A stretch of DNA of 11,319 nucleotides from Deltaproteobacteria bacterium. GTDB lineage: Bacteria > Desulfobacterota > Syntrophobacteria > B119-G9. The first letter of the stretch is position 1, and every line of letters begins with the position of its first letter. Positions 1 to 6,397 of the stretch are shown here, in pieces. Location of the stretch: the NCBI GenBank assembly GCA_003646715.1, contig QMLL01000025.1, positions 1-11,319 on the forward strand, given 5' to 3'. The position numbers and the translations under genes were made by a program. Below the pieces are notes generated by a model. It worked only from the letters and a program-made list of their open reading frames with translations, was not told the origin of the DNA and searched no databases.

Positions 1-92
1 CGAGCGCAGCTTTTGCATAAACCGTGGCTGAAAAACTCTTCCTCTTCACCGTTACCCCAGGTCTTTTTGCATCGTATGCACTGGTATCTCAT
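1..92 (-). CDS. Small zinc-ribbon-like protein, N-terminal part only
   Basis: The minus-strand frame opens with ATG at 92 and stays open to the window edge, giving about 30 residues. The visible protein begins MRYQCIRCKKTW and ends SHGLCKSCA, with an acidic linker of four glutamates between. It therefore has two C-x2-C knuckles (residues 5/8 and 26/29), a tryptophan after the first and an S-H-G-x-C lead into the second. This pattern is typical of short treble-clef or zinc-ribbon proteins common in Desulfobacterota. The role is unknown; zinc binding is inferred from the cysteines. The ribosome binding site is weak (a GGGG run about nine bases upstream). The gene is divergent from the fdhD-family gene, and its existence argues against extending that gene upstream of 192. 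Confidence 0.6.
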   Translation of the reverse strand, partial: MRYQCIRCKKTWGNGEEEEFFSHGLCKSCA

Positions 93-191
93 TTTTGGCC
101 CCAAAAATTAGCAAATTATGGTTTTAAATATGTTAGTAGCAATTTTAATGCCGTGGGTGAGGATTTCAAGGTTAAACGAAGGAATATTGCC

Positions 192-974
192 ATGAATTCT
201 AGGAAGATTACTAAAAGAGTGTGGAAATTTACCAGGGGAAAGAAAACAAGAGAAACCAGCACACTGGTTCGAGAGGAGATCTGGTCTCTGTTTGTGCAAG
301 ACACGCTTGTGAATACGTTTCTCTGTTCCGGAAATTACTTAAAGGAACTGGCCCTGGGTTATCTCGCTTACAAGGGAATAATATCGCGACGGGAGGACGT
401 GCTTGATCTGGAAATTGATCATGAAAAAAACAGAATGCAAATAAATATAGCACCTGAGTGCAAGGGTTTTGTGTCGTTTCAGGTCCAGAATGATGCTGAA
501 AAGCGTTTACCCGTTGAACCTGATACCGATGCTTGCAGGAAATTAAAATCTAGGAAAGGGGAAGACCTGGTGGTGGACAAAGAGCAGGTCTTTGAATTGA
601 TGGTACAATTAAACGAACAATCGGTTTTGTACAAAAGTACTCACGGTGTCCATAACAGTGCTATTGCTACCCCTGATAAGATTATTGTTTTCCGTGATGA
701 CATAGGTCGTCACAATACCATGGATATGTTAAGAGGATACTCGCTTATAAATGATCTATACATGGGTGACAAAATATTGGTCACTACTTGTCGGGTTACT
801 GTGCAGATAATTGACAAAATAATCAAAATGGGTATCCCGATTATTGCATCACGAGGAATAACAACAGATCTAGCGCTTACTCTTGCCGAAGAAGCCGGGA
901 TTACTTTGATAGGTTTTTTGAGGGGAAGAAGGTTCTTAGTTTATACGGGAATTGAAAGAGTAATTGGTGAATAA
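192..974 (+). CDS. fdhD: FdhD-family protein (formate dehydrogenase accessory sulfurtransferase-like), degenerate cysteine loop
   Basis: The protein has 260 residues from the ATG at 192, which has AAGGA about eight bases upstream. An open GTG at 24 exists, but its extension overlaps a divergent gene and does not resemble the family. Family signatures are LKELALGYLAYKGII (50-64), the STHGVH segment (149-154), DDIGRHN (169-175), GIPIIASRG (214-222), LAEEAGITLIGF (231-242) and RGRRFLVYT (244-252). FdhD transfers sulfur from IscS to the molybdenum or tungsten bis-MGD cofactor of formate dehydrogenase. The usual C-x2-C loop (E. coli C121/C124) is not present: the corresponding stretch is short and keeps one cysteine, C115, in DACRKL. 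Other cysteines are C45, C90 and C200. No formate dehydrogenase gene lies in the window. Family membership is secure; sulfurtransferase activity is not. It is convergent with the Lon-type gene. Confidence 0.8.
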   Translation: MNSRKITKRVWKFTRGKKTRETSTLVREEIWSLFVQDTLVNTFLCSGNYLKELALGYLAYKGIISRREDVLDLEIDHEKNRMQINIAPECKGFVSFQVQNDAEKRLPVEPDTDACRKLKSRKGEDLVVDKEQVFELMVQLNEQSVLYKSTHGVHNSAIATPDKIIVFRDDIGRHNTMDMLRGYSLINDLYMGDKILVTTCRVTVQIIDKIIKMGIPIIASRGITTDLALTLAEEAGITLIGFLRGRRFLVYTGIERVIGE

Positions 975-1003
975 CGGATTCCCTGATTATTTGCTTGTTT
1001 TGC

Positions 1004-1026
1004 CTTCGAAAGCGATAGGTTCGAAG
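1004..1026. terminator. Inverted repeat between convergent genes, possible terminator
   Basis: CTTCGAA (1004-1010) and TTCGAAG (1020-1026) form a perfect 7-base-pair stem with a 9-base loop. It sits in the 53-base gap between the convergent fdhD and Lon-type genes. Neither side has a clear U tract (the minus side reads GCAAAACAAGC), so intrinsic termination is only possible. The position supports a shared terminator or an mRNA 3'-end-stabilising hairpin. Confidence 0.35.
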
Positions 1027-1027
1027 A

Positions 1028-3043
1028 TTACTCACGTGGCATCAAAACGATATCCACAAGATCGGGGATTTCTCTTGCAAATACAACTTTGAGCCCGTTC
1101 AAGGTGTCTTCTTCGAGTTCTTCCACGTCTACTTTATTGCGAAGTGGAAAAACTATGACGCTAACTCCTGCTCGCTTTGCTGCCAGTACCTTTTCCCTGA
1201 TTCCTCCAACTGGTAAAATTCTTCCGCTGAGTGTTAGCTCGCCGGTTAGCGCAACGTTCCTTCTGGCCGGTCGTTGAGTTAGCAATGAAAGAAGGGCAAA
1301 CACTATTGTGATTCCTGCAGATGGCCCGTCCTTGGGAATTGCACCGGACGGGATATGGATATGGATATCCGTATTTCTGAAAAAGTCGGGATCAATCTCA
1401 AATTCGGCTGCGTTGCTTCGTATGTAGCTCAATGCAGTTTGAGCCGATTCTTGAATAATTTTTCCGAGAGAACCCGTCATTATCAATTTTTGGTTTCCTC
1501 GCATTTTTGAGGCTTCAACAAATATAATTTCACCGCCAAATTCGGTCCACACAAGTCCTGTGGTCACACCAATCCTGTTTTTAGCAGCGGCTACTTCGTA
1601 TTCGTACTTTCTCGGGCCAAGAAGTTTTTCCACAACGGCTTCGTCCACTTCCATGGGACACTGGTTCTTATCATCTTCCTTCAAACACAATCTGGCCAGC
1701 TTCCTGCAAATTGTGGCTATCTCTCTTTCCAGATTCCTCAAACCTGCTTCCTGGGTGTATTCCCTGATAATCTTAACAATTGCCTTATCCGTGAACTGAG
1801 GGCGCATATTTGACAGCCCGTGTTCTCTCAACTGCCTTGGAATCAGGTAATATCTTGCGATTTTTGTCTTTTCTGCTTCTGTGTATCCGGGAAAGTTGAT
1901 CACTTCCAGGCGATCAAGCAAAGGTGGTGGCAAACGATCCACGATGTTGGCTGTTGCTATAAACATAACGCCGGATAAATTGAACGGTATGTCAAGATAA
2001 TAATCGACAAAATGACTATTCTGCTCTGGATCCAGAATCTCCAGCAGAACCGAAGCAGCATCCCCCCTGAAATCCTGTCCGATCTTGTCTATTTCATCCA
2101 GCATGAAAACAGGATTCTTGACACTCATTCGCCTTATTTCGTGAATAATACGACCCGGCATTGCTCCCGCGTATGTGCGTCTGTGCCCCCGCAGCTCCGA
2201 TTCATCTCGCAACCCTGCCAGGGAAAGTCGGACAAATTTTCTTTCCAGGGCTTCGGCAATAGCTCGGCCTATAGACGTTTTACCCGTCCCGGGAGGTCCT
2301 GAAAAACAGAGAATGGGTCCTTTGGCCATTTGAAGGTGTCTTTTTTTCTTCTTTATTAACTTTATGGTTTCTCGCAATTTTTTTAAATCGATGGGTTTAG
2401 CCATATAGTAAGCTGCACCCTTTTTCATTGCATCTACGGCAGAGGTAACCGTGGCGTATCCCGTTATCATGATAATTTCACTGTGAGGAGCAATTTTTTT
2501 GGCTTCCTCAAGCAACTGTAAGCCGTCAAGTTTTTCCATTTTTAAGTCGGTGAGTATTAGATCGTATTCGTTTTCTTTTACCCGTTCCAGTGCTTCTATT
2601 CCATTAATTGCTGTATCAACTTCGTAGCCGTCTTTTTTGAGCACGTATTCTAAATTTGTTCGGGCTATATCTTCATCGTCGACGACAAGGATTCTAAAAG
2701 ATTTCAACTGACAGAGTGTCCTTACTGCAAGATATTCCAGGACTCTTTCTTTGACGTGTGTTAACCCGTAGTGGGTTTTTTCAAGAATTTCTTCTACCCT
2801 GTTAAAATCAAGGTTATCCTCGGTAAAATGGTGCCATGGCAGGGAAATAAGGTAGTCAATGTAATTGATAGCAATTGAATATTCCGCTGTAGAAGGGTCG
2901 GTTTTCTCAAGCCTTTCAAGCTCTTTTCGAACTACGACGTCAACCTCTTCGGGGAGTTTAGCTTTATCAATGGCCTGTCTGATATCAAGCAGATCATCAT
3001 CAAAAGCGGAATCGTCTTCTCTTTGCTTTTTGAAAAATACCAT
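1028..3043 (-). CDS. Lon-type ATP-dependent protease with an embedded response-regulator receiver domain
   Basis: The protein has 671 residues from the ATG at 3043; a TTG at 3079 would add 12 residues but has no ribosome binding site. Domain order: the Lon helical segment (about 28-113, ending HYGLTHVKERVLEYLAVR); a CheY-type receiver (about 115-235) with acidic D122/D123, phosphoacceptor D166, T194 and K216-P217; the AAA+ ATPase with Walker A GPPGTGKT (249-256) and Walker B LDEID (D316/E317); and the Lon S16 protease domain with PKDGPSAG nucleophile S575 and lysine K618, 43 residues apart as in E. coli S679/K722. The large N-terminal substrate-binding (LAN) domain of canonical Lon is missing. 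The receiver lies exactly between AVRTLCQLK and KGPILC, which are contiguous in ordinary Lon. All catalytic residues are intact, so the protein is probably an active protease gated by phosphorylation. No kinase gene is adjacent; the kinase at 9350-10789 is the best candidate in the window. Confidence 0.92.
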   Translation of the reverse strand: MVFFKKQREDDSAFDDDLLDIRQAIDKAKLPEEVDVVVRKELERLEKTDPSTAEYSIAINYIDYLISLPWHHFTEDNLDFNRVEEILEKTHYGLTHVKERVLEYLAVRTLCQLKSFRILVVDDEDIARTNLEYVLKKDGYEVDTAINGIEALERVKENEYDLILTDLKMEKLDGLQLLEEAKKIAPHSEIIMITGYATVTSAVDAMKKGAAYYMAKPIDLKKLRETIKLIKKKKRHLQMAKGPILCFSGPPGTGKTSIGRAIAEALERKFVRLSLAGLRDESELRGHRRTYAGAMPGRIIHEIRRMSVKNPVFMLDEIDKIGQDFRGDAASVLLEILDPEQNSHFVDYYLDIPFNLSGVMFIATANIVDRLPPPLLDRLEVINFPGYTEAEKTKIARYYLIPRQLREHGLSNMRPQFTDKAIVKIIREYTQEAGLRNLEREIATICRKLARLCLKEDDKNQCPMEVDEAVVEKLLGPRKYEYEVAAAKNRIGVTTGLVWTEFGGEIIFVEASKMRGNQKLIMTGSLGKIIQESAQTALSYIRSNAAEFEIDPDFFRNTDIHIHIPSGAIPKDGPSAGITIVFALLSLLTQRPARRNVALTGELTLSGRILPVGGIREKVLAAKRAGVSVIVFPLRNKVDVEELEEDTLNGLKVVFAREIPDLVDIVLMPRE

Positions 3044-3102
3044 GGACCGTAACCTGCTCTTATATTTTTGTTGGTTCAAGCAGTATGCTTATTTTATTGT
3101 CA

Positions 3103-3131
3103 TTTATAATTGATGGCTTCTAACAAGGCAA
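3103..3131 (-). promoter_or_regulatory. Sigma-70-type promoter candidate for the receiver-Lon gene
   Basis: Read on the minus strand, TTGCCT (3131-3126) is followed after exactly 17 bases by TATAAA (3108-3103). Transcription would start near 3095 and give a leader of about 50 bases before the ATG at 3043. Matches to consensus are 4/6 and 5/6. Confidence 0.4.
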
Positions 3132-3238
3132 CCCAATTCGTCTGTTCAAATATATTGTTTGTCTCAATGATTCTCTTAGTGTAATAATGAAAGACCTCCC
3201 GAACTGTAAAAATAGGGAGTAAACGTATGCAGGGAGTT

Positions 3239-3247
3239 TGGTATAGT
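3239..3247 (+). promoter_or_regulatory. Extended -10 promoter candidate for the universal-stress-like locus
   Basis: TGG-TATAGT forms an extended -10 element (TGn plus a 5/6 hexamer) without a good -35. The start would fall near 3254, leaving a short leader that still contains the purine-rich AGAAAGATGA in front of the GTG at 3268. Confidence 0.25.
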
Positions 3248-3267
3248 CAAAGAAAGATGATTTAATT

Positions 3268-3849
3268 GTGTTTGAACGGATCTTCAAAAAATTCTTCAAA
3301 AAGAACGGCAAAGAGGGCCTTAAAGTTTTAAAACACAGGGCTCGGTAAAGAAAATTGAGGAACACACTAGTGCTGTAATTCTTGCGGAAGTTGGGTTGCA
3401 CGAAAAGGCAAGGGAAACTGTCAATAAGAATGCATCCGAACAAGGAAAAGTCTTGGTGGCTACCTATGGTCGCAGGTTTTCCAGAATGGTAATTGGCTAC
3501 AGCATTGGCTTTGCTGAAAGAATGGGCATGGAGATAATTGTGGTTAAGGTTGACCCAATTGACATTGAATATACCAAGACTCTTGGGGAATATACAAACG
3601 TGCTCAGTGAGAAATTTAAAGAAAAGGCGGACGAAGAAATTTGGGGTTTTAAGAAATCAGCAGGAGAGAAAGGAATCTGTTTCAGACATGTTGTTAAGTC
3701 GTATATTTGAACGAATGCAAAAACAGGTTGAATTTGTTATAAAGGAGCGTACGGTTACAGAAGACAGTGATGGGAAAACAATTCCTGTATTCTGTCTGAC
3801 AGCGGAAGCTCGATATTATATTAAAGCTGTAAATAAGATAGAGGTCTGA
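3268..3849 (+). pseudogene. Universal-stress-protein-like gene broken by two compensating frameshifts
   Basis: Three consecutive reading-frame pieces read as one protein of about 193 residues. Piece 1 runs from a GTG at 3268 (MFERIFKKFFKKNGKEG) to a TAA at 3346. Piece 2 is in the -1 frame and contains SAVILAEVGLHEKARETV followed by KVLVATYGRRFSRMVIGYSI and MEIIVVKVDPID, a USP-like first beta strand, helix and second strand. It ends at a TGA at 3708. Piece 3 returns to the original frame from about 3700 and reads RIFERMQKQVEFVIKERT to IPVFCLTAEARYY, with a stop at 3847-3849. The total span is a multiple of three, so the two shifts cancel. No single frame encodes the whole domain, and piece 2 alone would have to start at a TTG (3396) without a ribosome binding site. 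It could be a recent pseudogene, paired sequencing indels or, less likely, recoding. Homology to the USP family is by pattern, not by search. Confidence 0.65.
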
Positions 3850-3900
3850 AGTGTACGGATTACGGACAAAAACATTATGTTAAATTAAGGGGAGGAGAAA

Positions 3901-3987
3901 ATGGATGCTCATTTTATTTTCGGTGTTGTGTTGATATTGGTTACTCTTGGGTTGTGCTATGCATTCAGGAAAGAAAACAAAAAGTAA
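3901..3987 (+). CDS. 28-residue single-span membrane peptide
   Basis: The ATG at 3901 is preceded by a strong AAGGGGAGGAG ribosome binding site, and the short frame ends with TAA at 3985-3987. The peptide starts MDAHF, has one hydrophobic helix (about residues 5-22, FIFGVVLILVTLGLCYAF) and ends in a charged tail RKENKK, which predicts an N-out/C-in single-span protein. It follows the broken universal-stress-like gene by 51 bases on the same strand and is followed by the terminator at 4006-4031. Small accessory subunits of symporters or of terminal oxidases look like this in size and layout, but I cannot assign it to a named family. The strong ribosome binding site is the main argument that it is translated. 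Confidence 0.55.
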   Translation: MDAHFIFGVVLILVTLGLCYAFRKENKK

Positions 3988-4005
3988 CGGAGGTCCAAAT
4001 AAAAC

Positions 4006-4031
4006 TAGCCGATTCTTTCGCGAATCGGCTA
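4006..4031 (-). terminator. Intrinsic terminator of the SLC13-type permease gene, possibly bidirectional
   Basis: TAGCCGATTC (4006-4015) and GAATCGGCTA (4022-4031) pair perfectly over 10 base pairs around the 6-base loop TTTCGC. On the minus strand the hairpin is followed by GTTTTATTTGG, a usable U tract, 32 bases beyond the permease stop codon. On the plus side the trailing sequence CTTAATAAGG is a weaker tail, so it may also stop transcription from 3901-3987. Confidence 0.75.
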
Positions 4032-4062
4032 CTTAATAAGGCAGTTTCTTGTGTTGTAAATA

Positions 4063-5877
4063 TTAGACACCATAGAAGAAGTAAATCACCGCCAGCTCAA
4101 CACACAAGAAAATAACGGTCATTACCGCGCCGGCCTTGGCATAATCGACAGTTCTGTAACCTCCCGGTCTCATGATTAACGCATTTACTTGGTGTGTTGG
4201 AAGCACGAAGGTGTTGGAAGCCGACAGTCCAACAACCAGTGCTGCCATTCTGGGATCTCCTCCAGCCATGATTGCCATGTTCATACACAGAGGTACAAGT
4301 AGTACGGTTGCACCTACATTCGAAATAACCAAAGTAAAGAAAGATGTCATTATACCTATAACTGCCAGAAGAACTATCGGGGGCACTTCACCAATAAGTT
4401 TAAGCACCCCTTTGGCTATGAAAGCCGCAGTGCCAGTCTGTTCGAAAGCGATTCCGAGAGGTATAAGGCCTCCAAGGAGAAACACGGTCATCCAGTCCAC
4501 TGAATGGTAGGCCTCATCCACTGAAAGAACTCCCGTGATTATCATACCGAGTGCCCCGGACATCAGGGCGACAGAAAGCTTAACTTTGAAAAATATGATT
4601 TGACTGAGAGCCAGCGCTAGCCAAAAAATAGCCCATCTGGCTTTTTCTGGCCTGAGAATCTCTCCTTCAAGAGGAGAAGCAAACGTTAAAGCTCTGGGCT
4701 GAGGTTGATTTCGTATAATGTGGAAACGGTCCCATGGACCCTGCAGGAGAATAGCATCACCCATTTTTAACCTTACGTGATTTAAACCCGCCAGATATAC
4801 CCTATCACCAGTGTAAATGGCTATGGGGTTAACATGATACTGTTCTTGAAATTTTACCTCGCCGAGTGTTTTCCCAACCAGTGGGGAACGTGGTGACACA
4901 ACAGTTTCTACAAGTCCTGCGTTCGTTCTGGCAAGATCGTCTGCAAAGAGATCAAGGCCTTCTTTAATTTCCCATTTCATGTATTCGGCCAGCTTTCTGA
5001 CATTTATGTGTCTACCCAAAACAACTATATCGTCCCCCGGAGCTATAGTGTCTGACTTTTTTGGAACCAGATTTTTTAATTTGGTAGCAGCATTACCGAT
5101 GGCAATAACCGTGACAAGAAAATTCTGTCTTATTCCCAATTCTTCGAGTGTTTTCGGGCCTTCGAAGTCCTCAGGTATATGAATCTCGTAAGCCTGGTCA
5201 AGGGCAGGGTAGTCTCGCATGAGCATCGCGCTGATACCACCACCTTCCGTTTCTCCTTTGCTGGCGGGTAGTATGAACTTTCCAAGTACCAGGAAGTAAA
5301 TTATGGCACTGGCTAACAAACATACTCCTATAGGGGTTTGAGTGAATAGACCGAAAGGTTCCAGTTTTTTACCACCAATCACCATTAAGTCATTCAGGAG
5401 TATTGTCGGGCTGGCACCAACCAGGGTAAGGGTACCGCCAATAATTGCACAAAAGCCCATGGGCATTAAAATTCTTGAAATTGGTATATCTAGACGCTTT
5501 GAAATCCTCTGGGTTGCAGGAAGAAATAGAGCGGCAGCACCGATGTTTTGCATCATGCTTGAGATTATACCCACGGTAAGTGATACCAGAGCCATCACTC
5601 TTCGTTCACTGTTTCCGGCAATCTTTATAATGGGACTTGCTACCTTGTTCATTACTCCGGTTTTATCCAAACCTGCCCCGATGATAATAACGGCTATGAT
5701 TGATACCACGGCATTACTGCTAAGCCCCACAAATGCTTGTTTTGCTGTAACAAGGCCGATCAAGGGCAACAGGACCATCATGATGATTCCCACAACGTCA
5801 ACGCGGACCCATTCCATTACGAAAAGGATGATTGCAAAAAGAAGGACAAGTAACGTAAGGATCATATCCGGTGTCAT
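4063..5877 (-). CDS. SLC13/DASS-type permease with two TrkA-C-like domains
   Basis: The inner-membrane protein has 604 residues. Its N-terminal transmembrane block (about 5-205) contains MQNIGAAALFLP (109-120) and GGTLTLVGASP (147-157). A soluble cytoplasmic insert (about 206-412) follows, with two RCK_C/TrkA-C-like units, roughly 230-302 (ending DTIAPGDDIVVLGRH) and 315-390 (SPLVGKTLGEV to GDAILLQG). The C-terminal transmembrane block (about 413-604) has ISNVGATVLLVP (518-529) and SASNTFVLPTHQVNALI (552-568). The two inverted halves with matching helix-break motifs are the ion-transporter fold of sodium-coupled di/tricarboxylate or sulfate carriers. The substrate cannot be read from the sequence. 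The ATG at 5877 is well supported by TAGGAGGAGAGG upstream. It appears to be a single-gene transcript, divergent from the carbonic anhydrase gene and ending at the terminator 4006-4031. Confidence 0.88.
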   Translation of the reverse strand: MTPDMILTLLVLLFAIILFVMEWVRVDVVGIIMMVLLPLIGLVTAKQAFVGLSSNAVVSIIAVIIIGAGLDKTGVMNKVASPIIKIAGNSERRVMALVSLTVGIISSMMQNIGAAALFLPATQRISKRLDIPISRILMPMGFCAIIGGTLTLVGASPTILLNDLMVIGGKKLEPFGLFTQTPIGVCLLASAIIYFLVLGKFILPASKGETEGGGISAMLMRDYPALDQAYEIHIPEDFEGPKTLEELGIRQNFLVTVIAIGNAATKLKNLVPKKSDTIAPGDDIVVLGRHINVRKLAEYMKWEIKEGLDLFADDLARTNAGLVETVVSPRSPLVGKTLGEVKFQEQYHVNPIAIYTGDRVYLAGLNHVRLKMGDAILLQGPWDRFHIIRNQPQPRALTFASPLEGEILRPEKARWAIFWLALALSQIIFFKVKLSVALMSGALGMIITGVLSVDEAYHSVDWMTVFLLGGLIPLGIAFEQTGTAAFIAKGVLKLIGEVPPIVLLAVIGIMTSFFTLVISNVGATVLLVPLCMNMAIMAGGDPRMAALVVGLSASNTFVLPTHQVNALIMRPGGYRTVDYAKAGAVMTVIFLCVELAVIYFFYGV

Positions 5878-5962
5878 ATGCAGCCTCTCCTCCTAAGTGA
5901 AAGCAACAATTTGAGAGAAATTATCAGTCAGAACGCCTTTTTGCCTCTCACATGCATAAAAA

Positions 5963-6017
5963 TTGGTCAAGATAAATACACCCGTAGCGAGAGGTAGGTA
6001 CCCGGTTTATTGACCAA
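5963..6017. repeat. Inverted pair TTGGTCAA / TTGACCAA
   Basis: TTGGTCAA (5963-5970) and its exact reverse complement TTGACCAA (6010-6017) lie 47 bases apart, 86-140 bases upstream of the permease start. The wide spacing suits a pair of protein-binding half sites better than an RNA hairpin. The role is unknown. Confidence 0.35.
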
Positions 6018-6034
6018 CAGATTTAGTGTTAGCA

Positions 6035-6049
6035 TTTTCGTGGCGAAAA
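6035..6049. promoter_or_regulatory. Candidate operator TTTTCG-TGG-CGAAAA
   Basis: A perfect 6-base inverted repeat around a 3-base spacer. Its arms resemble those of the larger palindrome at 6211-6228 but in the opposite arrangement, so one DNA-binding protein could recognise both. This is inference. Confidence 0.3.
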
Positions 6050-6210
6050 CTGATGTGTTTCAAATTGTCGTCTTTTATACGCAAGTGCAAAGAGTTACAA
6101 GTGACTCCATCATATATAGAAGATGCGTTTTCTTGTCAAGTTAAATCCTTCCGCATACGCTAACTTACGGAGACTCCCAAATCCTGTGGTTGATCGGTTT
6201 CAACGGAAGA

Positions 6211-6228
6211 ATGCGAAAATTTTCGCAT
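6211..6228. promoter_or_regulatory. Perfect 18-base palindrome, candidate operator
   Basis: ATGCGAAAATTTTCGCAT is its own reverse complement over all 18 bases. With no loop it is more likely a dimeric transcription-factor site than a hairpin. It lies 170 bases upstream of the carbonic anhydrase start and 334 bases upstream of the permease start. Confidence 0.45.
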
Positions 6229-6233
6229 ACAGT

Positions 6234-6256
6234 CTTGTTGACGAGCATGCAACAAG
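6234..6256. repeat. Inverted repeat CTTGTTG-N9-CAACAAG
   Basis: Perfect 7-base arms (6234-6240 and 6250-6256) flank a 9-base spacer, five bases after the 18-base palindrome. The right arm contains TGCAACA (6249-6255), a half site also found in the dyads near 10840 and 10930. The link to the NtrC-type regulator is speculative. Confidence 0.3.
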
Positions 6257-6397
6257 CTGGTAGGTTAACTTCTGAATAATACCTAGAAAGCGTGTTTAAG
6301 GGTTTTTTTCATTTTGAAGCATATTTGTGCTGTATATCCTTTTTAGCTAAGGTTTGGATGAGCTATCCATAGAAAAAGGGTCAGAGGAGGATGAAAA

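Larger units (their letters stand above)
5878..6397. other. 520-base divergent intergenic region rich in inverted repeats
   Basis: This region lies between the divergent permease and gamma-carbonic anhydrase genes. I see no credible protein gene or tRNA in it. It holds the inverted repeats listed separately at 5963-6017, 6035-6049, 6211-6228 and 6234-6256. CGCATAC also occurs twice 72 bases apart (6152-6158 and 6224-6230), and a small hairpin TGGAT-GAGCT-ATCCA (6355-6369) lies just ahead of the carbonic anhydrase ribosome binding site. No sigma-54 GG-N10-GC element was found on either strand. A clear sigma-70 promoter could not be chosen; the best weak candidate is TTGACG-N17-TAGGTT at 6239-6267 on the plus strand. 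Confidence 0.5.

Noticed and set aside
24..191. N-terminal extension of the FdhD-family protein from a GTG at 24
   Set aside because: The extra 56 residues do not resemble the family, the GTG lacks a ribosome binding site, the ATG at 192 has a good one, and the stretch overlaps a credible divergent zinc-ribbon gene.
3044..3079. TTG start at 3079 for the receiver-Lon gene
   Set aside because: There is no ribosome binding site upstream of the TTG. The ATG at 3043 has a purine-rich GAGCAGG before it and suits the predicted promoter.
3196..3219. CTCCC / GGGAG hairpin upstream of the universal-stress-like gene
   Set aside because: The stem is only five base pairs around a 14-base loop and would not be stable; no riboswitch-like conserved core is present.
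3238..3266. TTGGTA-N17-TTTAAT as a promoter
   Set aside because: Transcription would begin downstream of the GTG at 3268 that starts the coherent protein, so the extended -10 at 3239-3247 is preferred.
3120..3443. Minus-strand open frame of 107 codons
   Set aside because: It is antisense to the universal-stress-like gene, with low-complexity composition, no ribosome binding site and no recognisable motif.
5342..5896. Plus-strand open frame of 184 codons
   Set aside because: It is the mirror of the permease gene; the minus strand carries clear membrane-transporter motifs and a strong ribosome binding site.
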